DNA of 64,000 bases from Achatina immaculata. Its lineage: Eukaryota > Mollusca > Gastropoda > Stylommatophora > Achatinidae. The DNA is taken from contig CM019692.1 of the NCBI GenBank assembly GCA_009760885.1, forward strand, positions 57,836,964 through 57,900,963, read 5' to 3'. The translations under genes were made by a program, and so were the position numbers. Every line of letters begins with the position of its first letter. Position 1 is the first letter of the stretch. The notes under the pieces were generated by a model. That model saw nothing but the letters and a program-made list of their open reading frames with translations, had not been told where the DNA came from and ran no database searches. This document shows, one piece after another, positions 24,924-36,305 of the stretch.

Positions 24924-24957
24924 TCTATTAATAATCATAATAATAATAATAATAATC
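24924..24957 (+). repeat. (AAT)n microsatellite at 3' end of LINE F2
   Basis: Imperfect AAT run with ATC variants, directly beside the minus-strand LINE at 24958-27409. A matching run lies at its far end (27410-27431). Confidence 0.9.
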
Positions 24958-27409
24958 ATTAGGTACCGTGCCGACTGGGGTTGGCTATTATGCTTCTCCA
25001 GAGTACACGATCTTTCATGCAGGCCATCAGTTCAGTTGGTGATCTCCTCTCACACCATCTCGTCAAACTGTCCAGTATCATTTCTCTTGGTCTTCCTCTT
25101 AATCTTCTTCCTTCTATTTTTCCTGTTGTTATAATATTTTCAATGCCCCCTCTTCTCACTGCATGTCCTATGAAAGCACACTGTCTCTCTCTCTCTCTCT
25201 CTCTCTTATGTTTTAGACAACATTTTTTGTCTCTCCAGCTCTTCTCATACATTCTTCATTAGTTATTTTTGCTGTCCAGGGAATTCGCAACATTCTTCTA
25301 ATAAACCATATTTCTGCTGCTTCCAACGATTTTTGTGCAGACTTGCCTATTGTCCATGATTCACTTCCATAAGGTTCAATATAGCATTTTAAGACTCGTT
25401 TTCTAACATTCATTGATAAAGATGTGTTGGATATGTTTCTCATTCTCTGAAATGCAATCTTTTCTTGGCCTACTCCGTTCCTAACCTCCGTTCTGCACTT
25501 CCCATCGATCACCGCTCCAAGGCATTTGAATTTCCGCACCTGCCCCAAAATAGTTCCTTTTAATTTTATACTGCATGTTGGTGGATTCTGTTCCCTGGAT
25601 ATAACCACAGTCTCTGTCTTTTTGATGTTCAAAGTAAGGCCTTTCTGTTCACTTTCTTTAGCGACTTTATCCAAGAGATTTTGCATGTCTTGTTGTTTCT
25701 CAGCTACCAGTACTGTGTCTTCAGCATACTGAAGGTTGTTAATATTGTATCCTCCAATTTTATGCCTGGTTCTGTGATGATCGTTCTTATAACATTCTCG
25801 TTGTACAGAGAAAAAAGGTCTGGAGATAGTACACGTCCTGTCGCACCCCTAGTTATATAGGTTAATATTTTCCAATTCAATTTTCAACTCGAATTGCTGC
25901 TTCTTGCTGCCAGTATAGATGTCTTTGCCGTCTGTATTGATGTCTTCAACCATTTTAATAATTTCACTATGCTTCGCCTTGTCGAATGCCTTGGTGTAGT
26001 CAATGAAGCATAAGTAGAGATCTTTCTGTACTTCTAAAGCTCTTTCTGTTAGTGTTCGTAAAGCATAAATGACATTGTGTGTTCCCTTTTCTTCAACAAA
26101 TCCAAACTGTTCATCTGCTATTTCCATTTTTATCTTTTTCCTTATTCTTCTCATAATGATTCTCAGAAGTAGCTTCGTTATGTGACACGAGAGGCTGATA
26201 GTCCGGTGGTCATCACATTCCTTTGCACCTGGTTTCTCTGGTAGTGCTATAAACGTGGATTTAAGCAAGTCACTGGGCATATACACCACTGTTGTAAATG
26301 TCATTCAGTAACTTGGTTATTATGTTTATTCCTATCTCCTCTAGCGCCTCTATTTCTTCTATTGTTATATTATCAGGCCCAGTCGCTTTTCCTTTCTTCA
26401 TGTGTTTGATGGCATCTATGATTTCATCTTCAATTATTGGTGGTCCATCACATTTTTCAGTATCTGGTGTTAATTCTGGTCTTTCTCCTCCATATAGTTC
26501 AGCGATGTACTCTGTCCACCTGTCCACAATGTCTTCTTTTCCCATTAACATTTTACCTTTCAGGCATCCTGTGGTATATTTTATCTTCCTGCCTGTGAGT
26601 TCACTAATTCGTTTGTGCATGTTTTTGCTGTCTTTATTATGAGAGTCCTCTATTTGCCTGCACTGTTAATTTAATCACACTTCCTTTGCTTCTCTGCATT
26701 TGTGTCTTATTTCTTTATTTATCTTGCTATATATTTCTTGGTTATTTTTACTCCTCCTCCTCTTGTCCATCAGTCCTAAGATGTCATCTGTCATTCATTT
26801 ATTTTTAGGGGCTTCATTTTTCGGTGGTATTATCTCCTTAACAGTTTGATGGACAGAATCTCTTAACATTGCCTATTGTTTATCTATATTATCTATCTTT
26901 GCTATTGCATTGTATCTATTTGTTATAATAACTTTGTATTGTTCTCGTAGTTCTTGGTCATTTTTAAGAAGTTCTGTATTCAGTTTGTTGTTTCTCACTT
27001 TTCTACATGCTTTCTTTAGCTTTATTCTAATTTTTCCACAGAGTGGGTCATGGTCACTGTTGCAGTCGGCTCCTGGCATGGTTTTTTGTTGTCAGTAATG
27101 CATTCCGGAATCGTTTGTTGATTAATATGTAGTCCATCTGGTTAAAAGTCCTTTTGTCTGGGCTGCACCACGTTGCCAGTCTTCGGGGATGTTGTTTAAA
27201 CCAGGTGTTTCCTACAGCCATCCTGTGTATTCTTGCCCATTCAATTAATTTACTACCTCTGTCATTCCTTTCCCCCAGTCCACAGTCACCAACGATGTCT
27301 GAAGTGCTTCCTTTACCAACTTTGCCATTAAAATCTCCCATCACTATAGTAACTTCACGTGACTTCGTGTGTTTTAAGGCTGTCTCTATGTCATTATAAA
27401 ATAGCTGTA
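24958..27409 (-). mobile_element. LINE F2, long copy from endonuclease to 3' end
   Basis: The minus strand reads from 27409 downward: VMGDFNGKVGKG (endonuclease), NQMDYILINKRFRN, GADCNSDHDPLCG (SDH motif), linker, KKGKATGPDNITIE, CDDHRTISL, FIDYTKAFDKAKH (motif A), YADDTV-like at about 25725 (frame shifted), ESWTIGKSAQKSLEAAE, FIGHAVRRGG and the end box NPSRHGT. Frame breaks occur at about 25690-25850, 25250 and elsewhere. An internal (AG)n expansion in the coding zone (25186-25206) gives RERERER. The 5' end is truncated within the endonuclease. Confidence 0.9.
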
Positions 27410-27431
27410 TAATAATAATAATAATAATAAT
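27410..27431 (+). repeat. (AAT)n microsatellite
   Basis: ATA repeats at the 5' break of the F2 LINE. Confidence 0.9.
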
Positions 27432-27783
27432 ATTTTTTTTTATTTTCCTTCTTGGATTTGACTAAACTGTACAGTAAGTTTATTTTATTTATGCACCATG
27501 CCATGAGCGTTAAGACGACAGATAGCAGGTTAACAGTAGCAAGAAATCAGAACCTTTGCCCTATAAAGCTCTAGCATTTTGCCCTAAGGAACATTTGCCA
27601 AGTTTGCTTTTGTCAACAAAAAAAAAAAATACTAAAAAATAAACATGAAGCTTTTTTTCAATCATCAGATCCGTTCCGTGTTGCAAGAAGCAACAATATA
27701 TCGTTGAAAAGTTTACGTGCAGGGATATTAGGTCTTTCGTATACTTGTAAATCCTGCAAGATCACATATTTAGAGAATCTTAC

Positions 27784-28379
27784 TTTCTAAACTGTTTATA
27801 TCTGCTTCATTTCTGTCGGTGTAGGTGCCCTGGCGAATCTGTGGTTGATTTGTTAACCGTCGATATTTCAAATGAAAAACTGGATCCACGCTGGATTCTG
27901 TTTCTGTTTGTCTAAGGCTGGATGGTGGAGATGGATTTGGTGGTTCCCTAAATTTTACGCTTTCCCGGTGTCCCTTTGGAAGCTCTAAGATATGTGGTGA
28001 CATGGACGTTATCGTTTTGCTCTTTCGGTGGTTCTCCCAGGTTTTGGCAAGGAAGACTGCGTCCTCATCACCTACACTGAATGTGATCAGATCAACAGTC
28101 TTGCCTTCCTCTGAACCCAGGTTAAAAAGCTGGGCAGGTGTTGACAGATCGTCACTCGCTGCATACAGAACTTCATCACAGATCTGTGCCAGATGTGGCA
28201 TGGATGCGCTCTTGCGACAGATCAGATCAGAGACAGAAGGAGTTTCGTGCAGGTCTTCAAAAATAAGTGTTTCGTGAACATATTTCGTTGCAACGATACA
28301 CAAGTTGCCATCAACTTCCTTTCGTTCATGCTCTGAACTACTGTTCGGTGAACTAGCACATCCGTTCATACCATCTATT
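27784..28379 (-). CDS. Probable host exon, unrecognised protein (about 198 residues)
   Basis: A 596-bp open stretch on the minus strand lies outside every repeat I can identify. It sits between a possible acceptor (ATTTCAG, 28380 and above) and a good donor (GTAAGA from 27783). The first in-frame Met is at about 28369. The protein is hydrophilic and rich in Ser, Glu and Pro, with no transmembrane segment and no motif I recognise; it includes ICRKSASMPHLAQICDEVLY and a PPNPSPPSSLRQ stretch. Base composition is richer in G+C than its surroundings. It may be part of a cytoplasmic or regulatory tail. The polypyrimidine tract before the acceptor is weak, so the 5' border is uncertain. Confidence 0.45.
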
Positions 28380-28899
28380 CTGAAATGCCCTCATTGAAAA
28401 TGCAATCTGGCATCCACACACAGCAGGAACGAAAGTACTTTTTAAAACCTACACGCACACACACACTCAAATGAAAGCAATTAATGCCACAATAAATACT
28501 TCTTTTCCCACTTCTGTTCGTAGAAATAGGGTGCGAAATTAACAGTCATTTTTTATATTTTGATCTGCTTGGGACACTATGTTTTAAACGCATGACAGTG
28601 CGGACAATACATGTGCTACTACACAATTTGACGAGGTATTTTGCAATCACATCACCAACAAGATTGGTGTGCAATGAGTAGCTAAAGCTGTATTGGACAG
28701 ACTAGGACAATGGAGAGCGGGAATGGAAGGATAATGTAGCTATAACGAAATTACTGGATCTGGGACAAAATAAGAGTGCTGGCAGGAAATCCTAAGCGTA
28801 TGGCAAAAAACTCATCGTAAACAAACAACACTTGACGGGAGCTATTAGCAAACACATAATAATATATAGTGGATGGATAATCTGCGATCTGTGATCTTT
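28380..28899. other. Unassigned stretch
   Basis: No recognised gene or repeat apart from a short CA-rich run at about 28452-28465. Confidence 0.45.
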
Positions 28900-29474
28900 G
28901 ATCACTACTAACTAATAATGGAGATACAATGAGGGAAATTAGAAGGAGGACATCTATCGCTCTTCAGAAAGTAAAACAACTAAAGAATCTGAGGAGAAAA
29001 ACAGACAGAACTACAGAAATAGGATTTTTAAGGGCATGCATCTTTCCCATCGCAACATATGCCTGTGAGACCCGGACACTTAACAAAACAGATGAGAAAC
29101 ACATAAATGCCTTTGAATGTAAATGCTATAGAAGAGTTATTCAAATATCATGGACACAAAAAAGAACAAATATATCTATACTACAAGAACTTAATATTGA
29201 AAAAAGGATGGCTAGTAAAGAGGATTAAAGAGAGAAAACTTAAATATTTTGGACACATTAAACGTCATGATAATCAAGAGAAGACCATCTTGGAAGGGTA
29301 CATAATGGGAAAAAGAAAGAGAGGAAGACCAAGGCGAAGATGGATGCAAGACATCGTTGATGATCTGCAAATGGATGCATCAGCAGCAGGCCATCTTGCT
29401 CACAACCGGAGAGGCCTACAAGAGTGCCGTTAGGGAGCCAAAGTTCCGCAAGGGACATGCAAATGAATGAATGG
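28900..29474 (+). mobile_element. LINE F1 3' fragment with (GAAT)n tail
   Basis: Begins at the SLLTNNGDTMREI codons. It includes YACETRTLNKTDEKHINAF, WTQKRTNISILQELNIE, FGHIKRHDN and KRKRGRPRRRW, and ends ACATGCAAATGAATGAATGG. Two frameshifts are seen (about 29205 and 29405). A possible 9-bp duplication (GATCTGTGA) is weak because it overlaps element sequence. Confidence 0.88.
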
Positions 29475-29595
29475 ATGATCTGTGAATGGACGCATCAGCA
29501 GCAGGGCATATTGCTTACAACCGAGAAGCCTACAGGAGAGCTGTTATGGAAGTAAAGTTCCGCAATGGACATGCAAATGACTGACTGGATGCTGC
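29475..29595 (+). mobile_element. Second F1 3' terminal fragment, (GACT) tail
   Basis: Directly follows the previous copy: GATGATCTGTGAATGGACGC to AAATGACTGACTGG. It matches the last 120 bp of F1 but ends in GACT units rather than GAAT. Confidence 0.8.
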
Positions 29596-29956
29596 GGCAT
29601 GCGGCAGAGCATATAGGTGTGTGTCCTGAACGCGATAACGCCAGAGTCTGAATTTTAACCTTGAGCCTTGAAACATCTGAGCGAACTGTGCTTTAATATT
29701 CTAAAGTCATGAATTGGATTTTAAGAGTCTTGGCACCAACTGGTTTCTATTTGTTGTTCCATTTTAAATGAGGAGCCCGCGGCTGTTTTCATGCCATAAA
29801 GGCGGTCCACGGCCAGAAAAAAAGTTAAAAAATACTAACTCAAACATTTTCTGGCCTTAGCATTCATAGGTTTAGTCACGTGAGTCTTCTAAATTACCAT
29901 GGAGTGGCTATAATAGTATATGTTATTTCTGAACGTAGAAAGTTAATAAATCAATT

Positions 29957-30293
29957 AAGTGCCGTGCTGTGTGGTGTAGACGATCATTTCTCTCCACAAT
30001 TCCCTGTCTTTAGACTTGATTATGAAATCCGCCATTGACTTTCTTCCTAGCCACTGACAGCCCATCCAGTAACTTCTCTCTGTGTCTTTCTCCTCTCAGT
30101 TTTTCCACTTGTACAATGTGTTCCAATCTTCATCTTCTCAGAAAATGTCCTACAAATCTCGCTTGTCTGTCTCTGATCTTTGTTATAATTTGCCTTTTAA
30201 CTCAAGCCTCTCTTAAGACTTCCTCGTTGGTTTTCTTAGCTGCCCATCGTACCTTCAATATCCTTCTTATGAACCACATTTCCATAAAAGTTA
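29957..30293 (-). mobile_element. F2-related LINE 3' relic
   Basis: The minus strand reads MWFIRRILKVRWAAKKTNEE, ITKIRDRQARFVGHFLRR, LLDGLS-like and KDRELWREMIVYTTQHGT, the same plan as the F2 C-terminus but clearly diverged. Confidence 0.7.
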
Positions 30294-30395
30294 GATAAGT
30301 CATTTTAGAATCTGAAAGTTGGATATAAACAAGATTAGGTTCGACAGATTTGTTTGACTAGCCGTTCATTCTCTTTTTAACCTTATCCTTGCATG

Positions 30396-30975
30396 TCATA
30401 ACGTGGCCGTGGAGCTCGTGGAAGTAGAGACCTATCAGCTGATCAAGGTAGTCTTAGTTTTGTGTTGGTTAAGGGTAGCCGTAGTTTTATATTCGTTGTA
30501 GTCTGTCTTAGTTTTCTTAGAGTAGGACGTAGTTTTTGTAGGTTAGGAATTTAGTCTGTGTCTTAGTTGTCGGCTGTGGTTTTTGTAGTATAGAATAGTG
30601 AATCTAGTATGTGGAAGGATTATGCTGGCGTGGAAGTCTTCTTTACGTTAGTAGACGCCTGGAATCATATATGTTGGCTTGCTGGAGTAACGTCATGTCG
30701 TGTTATTTAGAATTGCCACTGCCACAGTTTTCCACCCATCGTCATCGTCATTATGTCGCCACTTGCACCAAATAAAGCCATCATAATCTACACAACTGCT
30801 ACTTGCGTTGCCACCGAGTGTTGTCCGATCCTGGGAGAGTTAGTCTGTAAGCTTAAACAGACAGCAAGTAGACACCCACCAGACTCCAAGCAGCCGCTAA
30901 AGCCGACAAGGAAGCAACGACGAAAGAGACGGACCCCGACTGTTTGAGAGAGAGAAATCTTGACTGTCTGTCGTT
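30396..30975 (+). mobile_element. Possible solo LTR
   Basis: Starts TGTCATAACGTGGCCGTGG, contains internal TAGTCTTAGTTTT-type short repeats and a poly(A)-signal context (CACCAAATAAAGCC, about 30767), and might end near TTGATACA. No flanking duplication or coding remains were found. Low confidence. Confidence 0.25.
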
Positions 30976-31425
30976 GATACACTGGTAAACACTATGGAGT
31001 CAAATTGCAATGGAGGTTTAAGCTCAGAGTCACTAAGGCATAATACTCGTGAAATGTAGGGCTGAGAAGTCAGACATGAAATAAGTAGACACAATAAACA
31101 GAACAGAAATGGAATAGCGTATAACGAATTCTACCTATATATTAAAAAGTGGATAACAAACGGCAACCAAGATATATGTGTTTATGGCCTTACCAGTTCG
31201 CCTCTTCAGTTCTTTCTACATATACGAATGTCTCAGTAGTTCAGGGGAGTCCATTTACTATTATAAGAATTTTTTTTAAAATCTTCTTCGCAGACGGGTC
31301 TGTTTTCTATGAGCTTAAATCACGCTTCTTAAGCTAAAAAATGTATTCACACTCGTGAAGTAAAGAGGAATTTTTTCCTTTTATTCGCACAGTCGTTGTG
31401 TAGTGTGCCATGCCATGCACGCAGA

Positions 31426-31885
31426 TCTCTCTCTCTCTCTCTCTCTGAACTTTAACAAAGGCACATAGGGCTTTCACAAGGGTCTTCCACAAACGCCTGT
31501 CCATTGCCTTTTTTCCCGCTCTTGCCCAAGTGAGCCCTCTATTGCTCAGCATCCTCTCCGTTCTTCTCCATGTCTCCTTTGGTCTACTCTTACTTCTGTC
31601 CCCCTGTGGTGTCCATCTTAGTGCTATTTATTTTTGGTAGTGAGTTGTCAGTCACTCGGAGCACATGTCCCAACCACCGCCAGCGTCTTTCCACAATAAT
31701 TGCTGTCAGTTGCTTCATCTGCATTTCTGCCAACAAGATGTTATTTCTTACGGTGTTTGTCCAAAATCTTCTAATTCTTAAACATTTCGTCTGGAAAGAA
31801 CTCAACTTGTTTTCTATAGTTTTGGTGATTTTCCAGAATTCACTTCCATAGAGTAGTACACTTAAAACATAAATATCCTGACTTT
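31426..31885 (-). mobile_element. LINE F3 3' fragment with (AG)n tail
   Basis: Minus strand: VLLYGSEFWKITKTIENKLS, FQTKCLRIRRFW, IVERRWRWLGHVLRVTDNSL, then the end box. It finishes in (AG)n (plus strand TC run 31426-31446). Confidence 0.88.
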
Positions 31886-31995
31886 CATCTTTGTGCATGC
31901 AGATATTCTCCGTTTTATGAGTTAATTTTACTCATCATAAAGTACCAAGTACTCGTTTTTTTGCATCACTGGGAACAGAACCTGTCACCTTCAGT

Positions 31996-32308
31996 AATTC
32001 ATTCATTTGTATGTCCCTTGCGGAACTTTGCCTCCCAAACAGCACTCCTGTAGGCCTCTCGGTTGTGAGCAAGATGGCCTGCTGCTGTTGCATCCATTTC
32101 CAGATCGTCAACGATGTCTTGCAGCCATCTTCGTCTTGGTCTTCCTCTTTTTCTTTTTCCCATTATGTATCCTTCCAATACGGTCTTCTCTAAATTATCA
32201 TGACGTTTAATGTGTCCAAAATATTTCAGTTTTCTCTCTTTAATCCTCTTCACTAGCCAGCCTTCTTCAATATTAAGCTCTTGTAGTATAGATATATTTG
32301 TTCTTTTT
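31996..32308 (-). mobile_element. LINE F1 3' fragment
   Basis: Minus strand: LQELNIEEGWLVKRIKERKL, FGHIKRHDNLEKTVLEG, KRKRGRPRRRWLQDIV and REAYRSAVWEAKFRKGH, ending in GAAT units. Possible 6-bp duplication TTCAGT on each side. Confidence 0.88.
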
Positions 32309-32537
32309 TTCAGTCAGAGAAACCAAATAGCTATCAAATCGTGCCACTTCCTCCTATGACGAGGCTGTTTGCTAGCGGCAGGAACTTGGGAGTGATTGCT
32401 TGGTTACTGTATCGCAAGAACTTTGAACTGCTGACAAAAGTGCCAGAAACAAATAATTTCTACATTTTATTAATGGCTAATATTAATCTGTTTATACCTG
32501 CCACTTAAAAAGTTCTTTCCTACAGAGTTATGGTGCT

Positions 32538-32703
32538 CTCTCTCTCTCTCTCTGAACCTTAAGTGCCCAGGGCACGTGGGGCTTCCACAAGGGTTTTCCA
32601 CAAATGCGTGTTCATTGCCTTTTTTCTGCTCTTGTCCAGGTGAGCCCTCTATTGCTCAGCATCCTTTCTGTTGTTCTTCTCCGTGTCTCTTTTAATTAGC
32701 AAA
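32538..32703 (-). mobile_element. Short LINE F3 3' fragment with 14-bp TSD
   Basis: AGAGTTATGGTGCT lies at 32524-32537 and 32704-32717. The 166-bp copy holds only the last codons (GAGCAATAGAGGGCTCACCT region) and the (AG)n tail. Confidence 0.92.
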
Positions 32704-32910
32704 AGAGTTATGGTGCTAGTTTGCTAAAATTTGTAGTTTAAGATATTGCATACAGTGACAGATTATATATGATGCTTGGCCTGATTCCTATCCAGCTGTC
32801 ATATCCAATATTGCTATGAGTTTGTGTTACACAGAACATACCCACCTAATATGTCGAGAGGGGAGGGGGTTGACAACAGAATGTGCTAGTGCGGCAATAA
32901 GCGTACAAAT

Positions 32911-33030
32911 GACTGATACATGAATCAATAATACATGACTGATACATGAATCAATAATACATGACTGATACATGAATCAATAATACATGACTGATACATG
33001 AATCAATAATACATGACTGATACATGAATC
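32911..33030 (+). repeat. 26-bp tandem repeat, about 4.5 copies
   Basis: The unit contains TGATACATGAATCAATAATA and then CATGAC; copies are near identical. Confidence 0.97.
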
Positions 33031-33344
33031 ATTTGCACAGAGTTTTTTTTTTTGGCCTTGATACAGGGCCTCTTTCGACTGTTCATTCTAAAGGCTAATC
33101 TCTCACTGAATGGGGGAGCTCGTTGTAGTGGCTAAATTGAGAGACTGGATGCTACGGCTATCTAGAACATGTCACCGTCTGCAAAATAAAATGTCACCGG
33201 CTGCAACAACTGCAAAGAACACGCCATCTGATGGAACAGCCGCACAGACAAAGTACTCCCAACCATAGATGTAATAATGTCCAGCTTCCTTTTTTAAAAA
33301 AGGGAGAGAATTCCTGCGTTGCCTCCATGTATCAAGCAATAAAA

Positions 33345-34435
33345 CCGGGTTAGTTCTTGTTTAATGTGGGCCAAGGTCAGTGGTTCGAATTCGGCAGGAG
33401 GTCCGGGGTCATTCAGTTGTAGAAATGGGTAAATGGCTTCTGGAGCTGGGTAAGGAAAGGCGGCCAGGCATTATGTTGACCATAGTAAGGCGGCCAAGCA
33501 TGATGTTGACCACAGTACGGCGGCCAGGCATTGTGTTTACCACAGTAAGGCGGCCAGGCATTATGTTGACCATAGTAAGGAGGCCAGGCATTATGTTGAC
33601 CACAGTAAGGCGGCCAGGCATTATGTTGACCACAGTAAGGCTGCCAAGCATGATGTTGACCACAGTAAGGCGGCCAGGCATTATGTTGACCACAGTAAGG
33701 TGGCCAGGCATTACGTTGACCACAGTAAGGCGGCCAGGCATTATGTTTACCACAGTAAGACGGCTAGGCATTATGTTGACCACAGTAAGGCGGCCAGGCA
33801 TTATGCTGACCATAGTAAGGCGGCCAGTCACGATGCTGACCACGGTAAGGCGGCCAGGCATTATGTTGACCACAGTAAGGCGGTCAGGCATTATGCTGAC
33901 CATAGTAAGGCGGCCAGGCACGATGCTGACCACAGTAAGGCGGCCAGGCATTATCTTGACCACAGTAAGGCGGCCAGGCATTATACTGACCACAGTAAGG
34001 CGGCCAGGCATTATACTGACCACAGTAAGGCGGCCAGGCATTATACTGACCACAGTAAGGCGGCCAGGCATTATACTGACCACAGTAAGGCGGCCAGGCA
34101 TTATACTGACCACAGTAAGGCGGCCAGGCACGATGCTGACCACAGTAAGGCGGGCGGGCACGATGCTGATCACAGTAAAGCGGGCGGGCACGATGCTGAC
34201 CACAGTAAAGCGGGCGGGCACGATGTTGACCACAGTAAGGCGGGCGGGCACGATGCTGACCACAGTAAGGCGGGCAGGCACGATGCTGACCACAGTAAGG
34301 CGGGCAGGCACGATGCTGACCACAGTAAGGCGGGCAGGCACGATGCTGACCACATCATTCTCTAGTGCGGCTGACATGTCAATGAAAATATGGGCACTAA
34401 CTCCGTACCCCCCCCCATGTGTGTCCACAATATAA
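33345..34435 (+). mobile_element. SINE-C copy with internal 30-bp minisatellite
   Basis: The left part keeps the B box (GGTTCGAATTC at about 33383) and the body GTAGAAATGGGTAAATGGCT. The right part keeps CATTCTCTAGTGCGGCTGAC and ATATGGGCACTAACTCCGTA. Both match the complete SINE-C at 14743-14995 on either side of its AAAGGCGGCCAGGC...TGACCA segment, which has been amplified into the array at 33462-34350. Confidence 0.82.
33462..34350 (+). repeat. 30-bp minisatellite, about 30 copies, SINE-C derived
   Basis: The unit is AGTAAGGCGGCCAGGCATTA followed by TGCTGACCAC. Variants are ordered: TTATGTTGAC on the left, TTATACTGAC in the middle, and GCGGGCGGGCACGATGCTGA on the right. Open frames through it (up to 351 codons) result only from the period being a multiple of 3. 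Confidence 0.97.
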
Positions 34436-34497
34436 AAGGGTTATCTTTCCTATCTTAACGCTTTTTTTAACAATAAGTTGTATCATGTCAACAAAAA

Positions 34498-34514
34498 GGG
34501 GGGGGGGGGGGGGA
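34498..34514 (+). repeat. Poly(G) run
   Basis: About 16 consecutive G after AAAAA, between two minisatellites. Confidence 0.9.
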
Positions 34515-34707
34515 AGAGGTGGTTGCAGTAGAACTAGGCTGCATCAAAATCATATCAGCATACTTTATCAATTTCAGATAAATAAGTTTTACATAGTTGT
34601 ATAGTTTGTATTCTTACAACCATTCTCACACGTGCGGGGGTTGTGAAAACTCAAATGATTTGCCTTTTTATGATTCCATGGTTTGAGTTTTCACACTTTT
34701 CTCTCTA

Positions 34708-35757
34708 TGATGATAGTGGAATATACAGACTTTGCTTTCCCTCCTGTGGTGATAGTGGAATATACAGACCTTGTTTTTTTTTCCCCCTGTGGTGATAGTG
34801 GAATATACAGACCTTGCTTTCTCCCCTGTGGTGATAGTGGAATATACAGACCTTGCTTTCCCACCTGTGGTGATAGTGGAATATACAGACCTTGCTTTCT
34901 CCCCTGTGGTGATAGTGGAATATACATACCTTGTTTTTTTTTCCCCCTGTGGTGATAGTGGAATATACAGACCTTGTTTTTTTCCCCCCTGTGGTGATAG
35001 TGGAATATACATACCTTGTTTTTTTTCCCCCCTGTGGTGATAGTGGAATATACATACCTTGTTTTTTTCCCCCTGTGGTGATAGTGGAATATACATACCT
35101 TGTTTTTTTCCCCCTGTGGTGATAGTGGAATATACAGACCTTGTTTTTTTTCCCCCCTGTGGTGATAGTGGAATATACATACCTTGTTTTTTTCCCCCCT
35201 GTGGTGATAGTGGAATATACAGACCTTGCTTTCTCCCCTGTGGTGATAGTGGAATATACAGACCTTGTTTTTTTCCCCCTGTGGTGATAGTGGAATATAC
35301 AGACCTTGTTTTTTTCCCCCTGTGTTGATAGTGGAATATACAGACCTTGTTTTTTTCCCCCTGTGTTGATAGTGGAATATACAGACCTTGTTTTTTTCCC
35401 CCTGTGGTGATAGTGGAATATACATACCTTGTTTTTTCCCCCCTGTGGTGATAGTGGAATATACAGACCTTGCTTTCTCCCCTGTGGTGATAGTGGAATA
35501 TACATACCTTGTTTTTTTCCCCCTGTGGTGATAGTGGAATATACATACCTTGTTTTTTCCCCCCTGTGGTGATAGTGGAATATACAGACCTTGCTTTCTC
35601 CCCTGTGGTGATAGTGGAATATACATACCTTGTTTTTTTCCCCCTGTGGTGATAGTGGAATATACAGACCTTGCTTTCTCCCCTGTGGTGATAGTGGAAT
35701 ATACAGACCTTGCTTTCTCCCCTGTGGTGATAGCAGAATATACAGACCTTGTTTTTT
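34708..35757 (+). repeat. About 40-bp minisatellite, about 26 copies
   Basis: Each unit has GTGGTGATAGTGGAATATAC, then A(G/T)ACCTTG, a T run of variable length and a C run. Two main variants end in TTTCTCCCCT or TTTTTTCCCCCCT. Poly-T/poly-C length changes shift the phase, so the long open frames here are not coding. Confidence 0.97.
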
Positions 35758-36305
35758 GACTTAAAGTTTAAATATTACATATATGTGGAAGGAAAGGAAA
35801 AGTTTTGCAAGTGATCTGGAAAGCTGGCCGACTCCTACCCGTCTATATCTGATAATGGAGTGGAAATATGGGTCATTGAAAGCCCACAAAGCAGAGGTCT
35901 AATGAATAAATCTTTTGTGTAGAGGCTTCTGCAAAGATCTGTAGGAAAGAAATTCAAACCAAGGCTTCATCAAGGGCTACTGTCTTTGCACATTCAGTAC
36001 AGTTTATCACAAATAAACTTGACTGGTTTTGGCAGTTTGAGAAATTTAGTTGTTTTCAATGACCACTTTAAAACAGGAAAAAATGAATCAGTTTAGCACC
36101 ATTCTGGACAAGAATACTGGTATTTAATGTGACGGAGGCTTCTCAAAATATATCAACCACTGATCCTTTGAGAGAACTGTTACAAGAAGTGATCACACAA
36201 AATTTTTCAAAACCGATATAATTGTACCCATCTTTCACTTGCATGAAGTACTTTCTGAAATACTGACTTTCTCAATGCAGCATTCATTACTTCATATATT
36301 TTTTT
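35758..36305. other. Unassigned stretch between minisatellites
   Basis: AT-rich sequence. Nothing recognised. Confidence 0.45.

Noticed and set aside
33380..34435. Open frames of 351 (+) and 339 (-) codons as protein genes
   Set aside because: They are produced by a 30-bp tandem array inside a SINE; both strands and several frames are open for the same reason.
34668..35626. Repetitive open frames of up to 311 codons on the minus strand
   Set aside because: They follow a 40-bp minisatellite whose poly-T/poly-C length changes would break any real frame; three overlapping frames are open at once.
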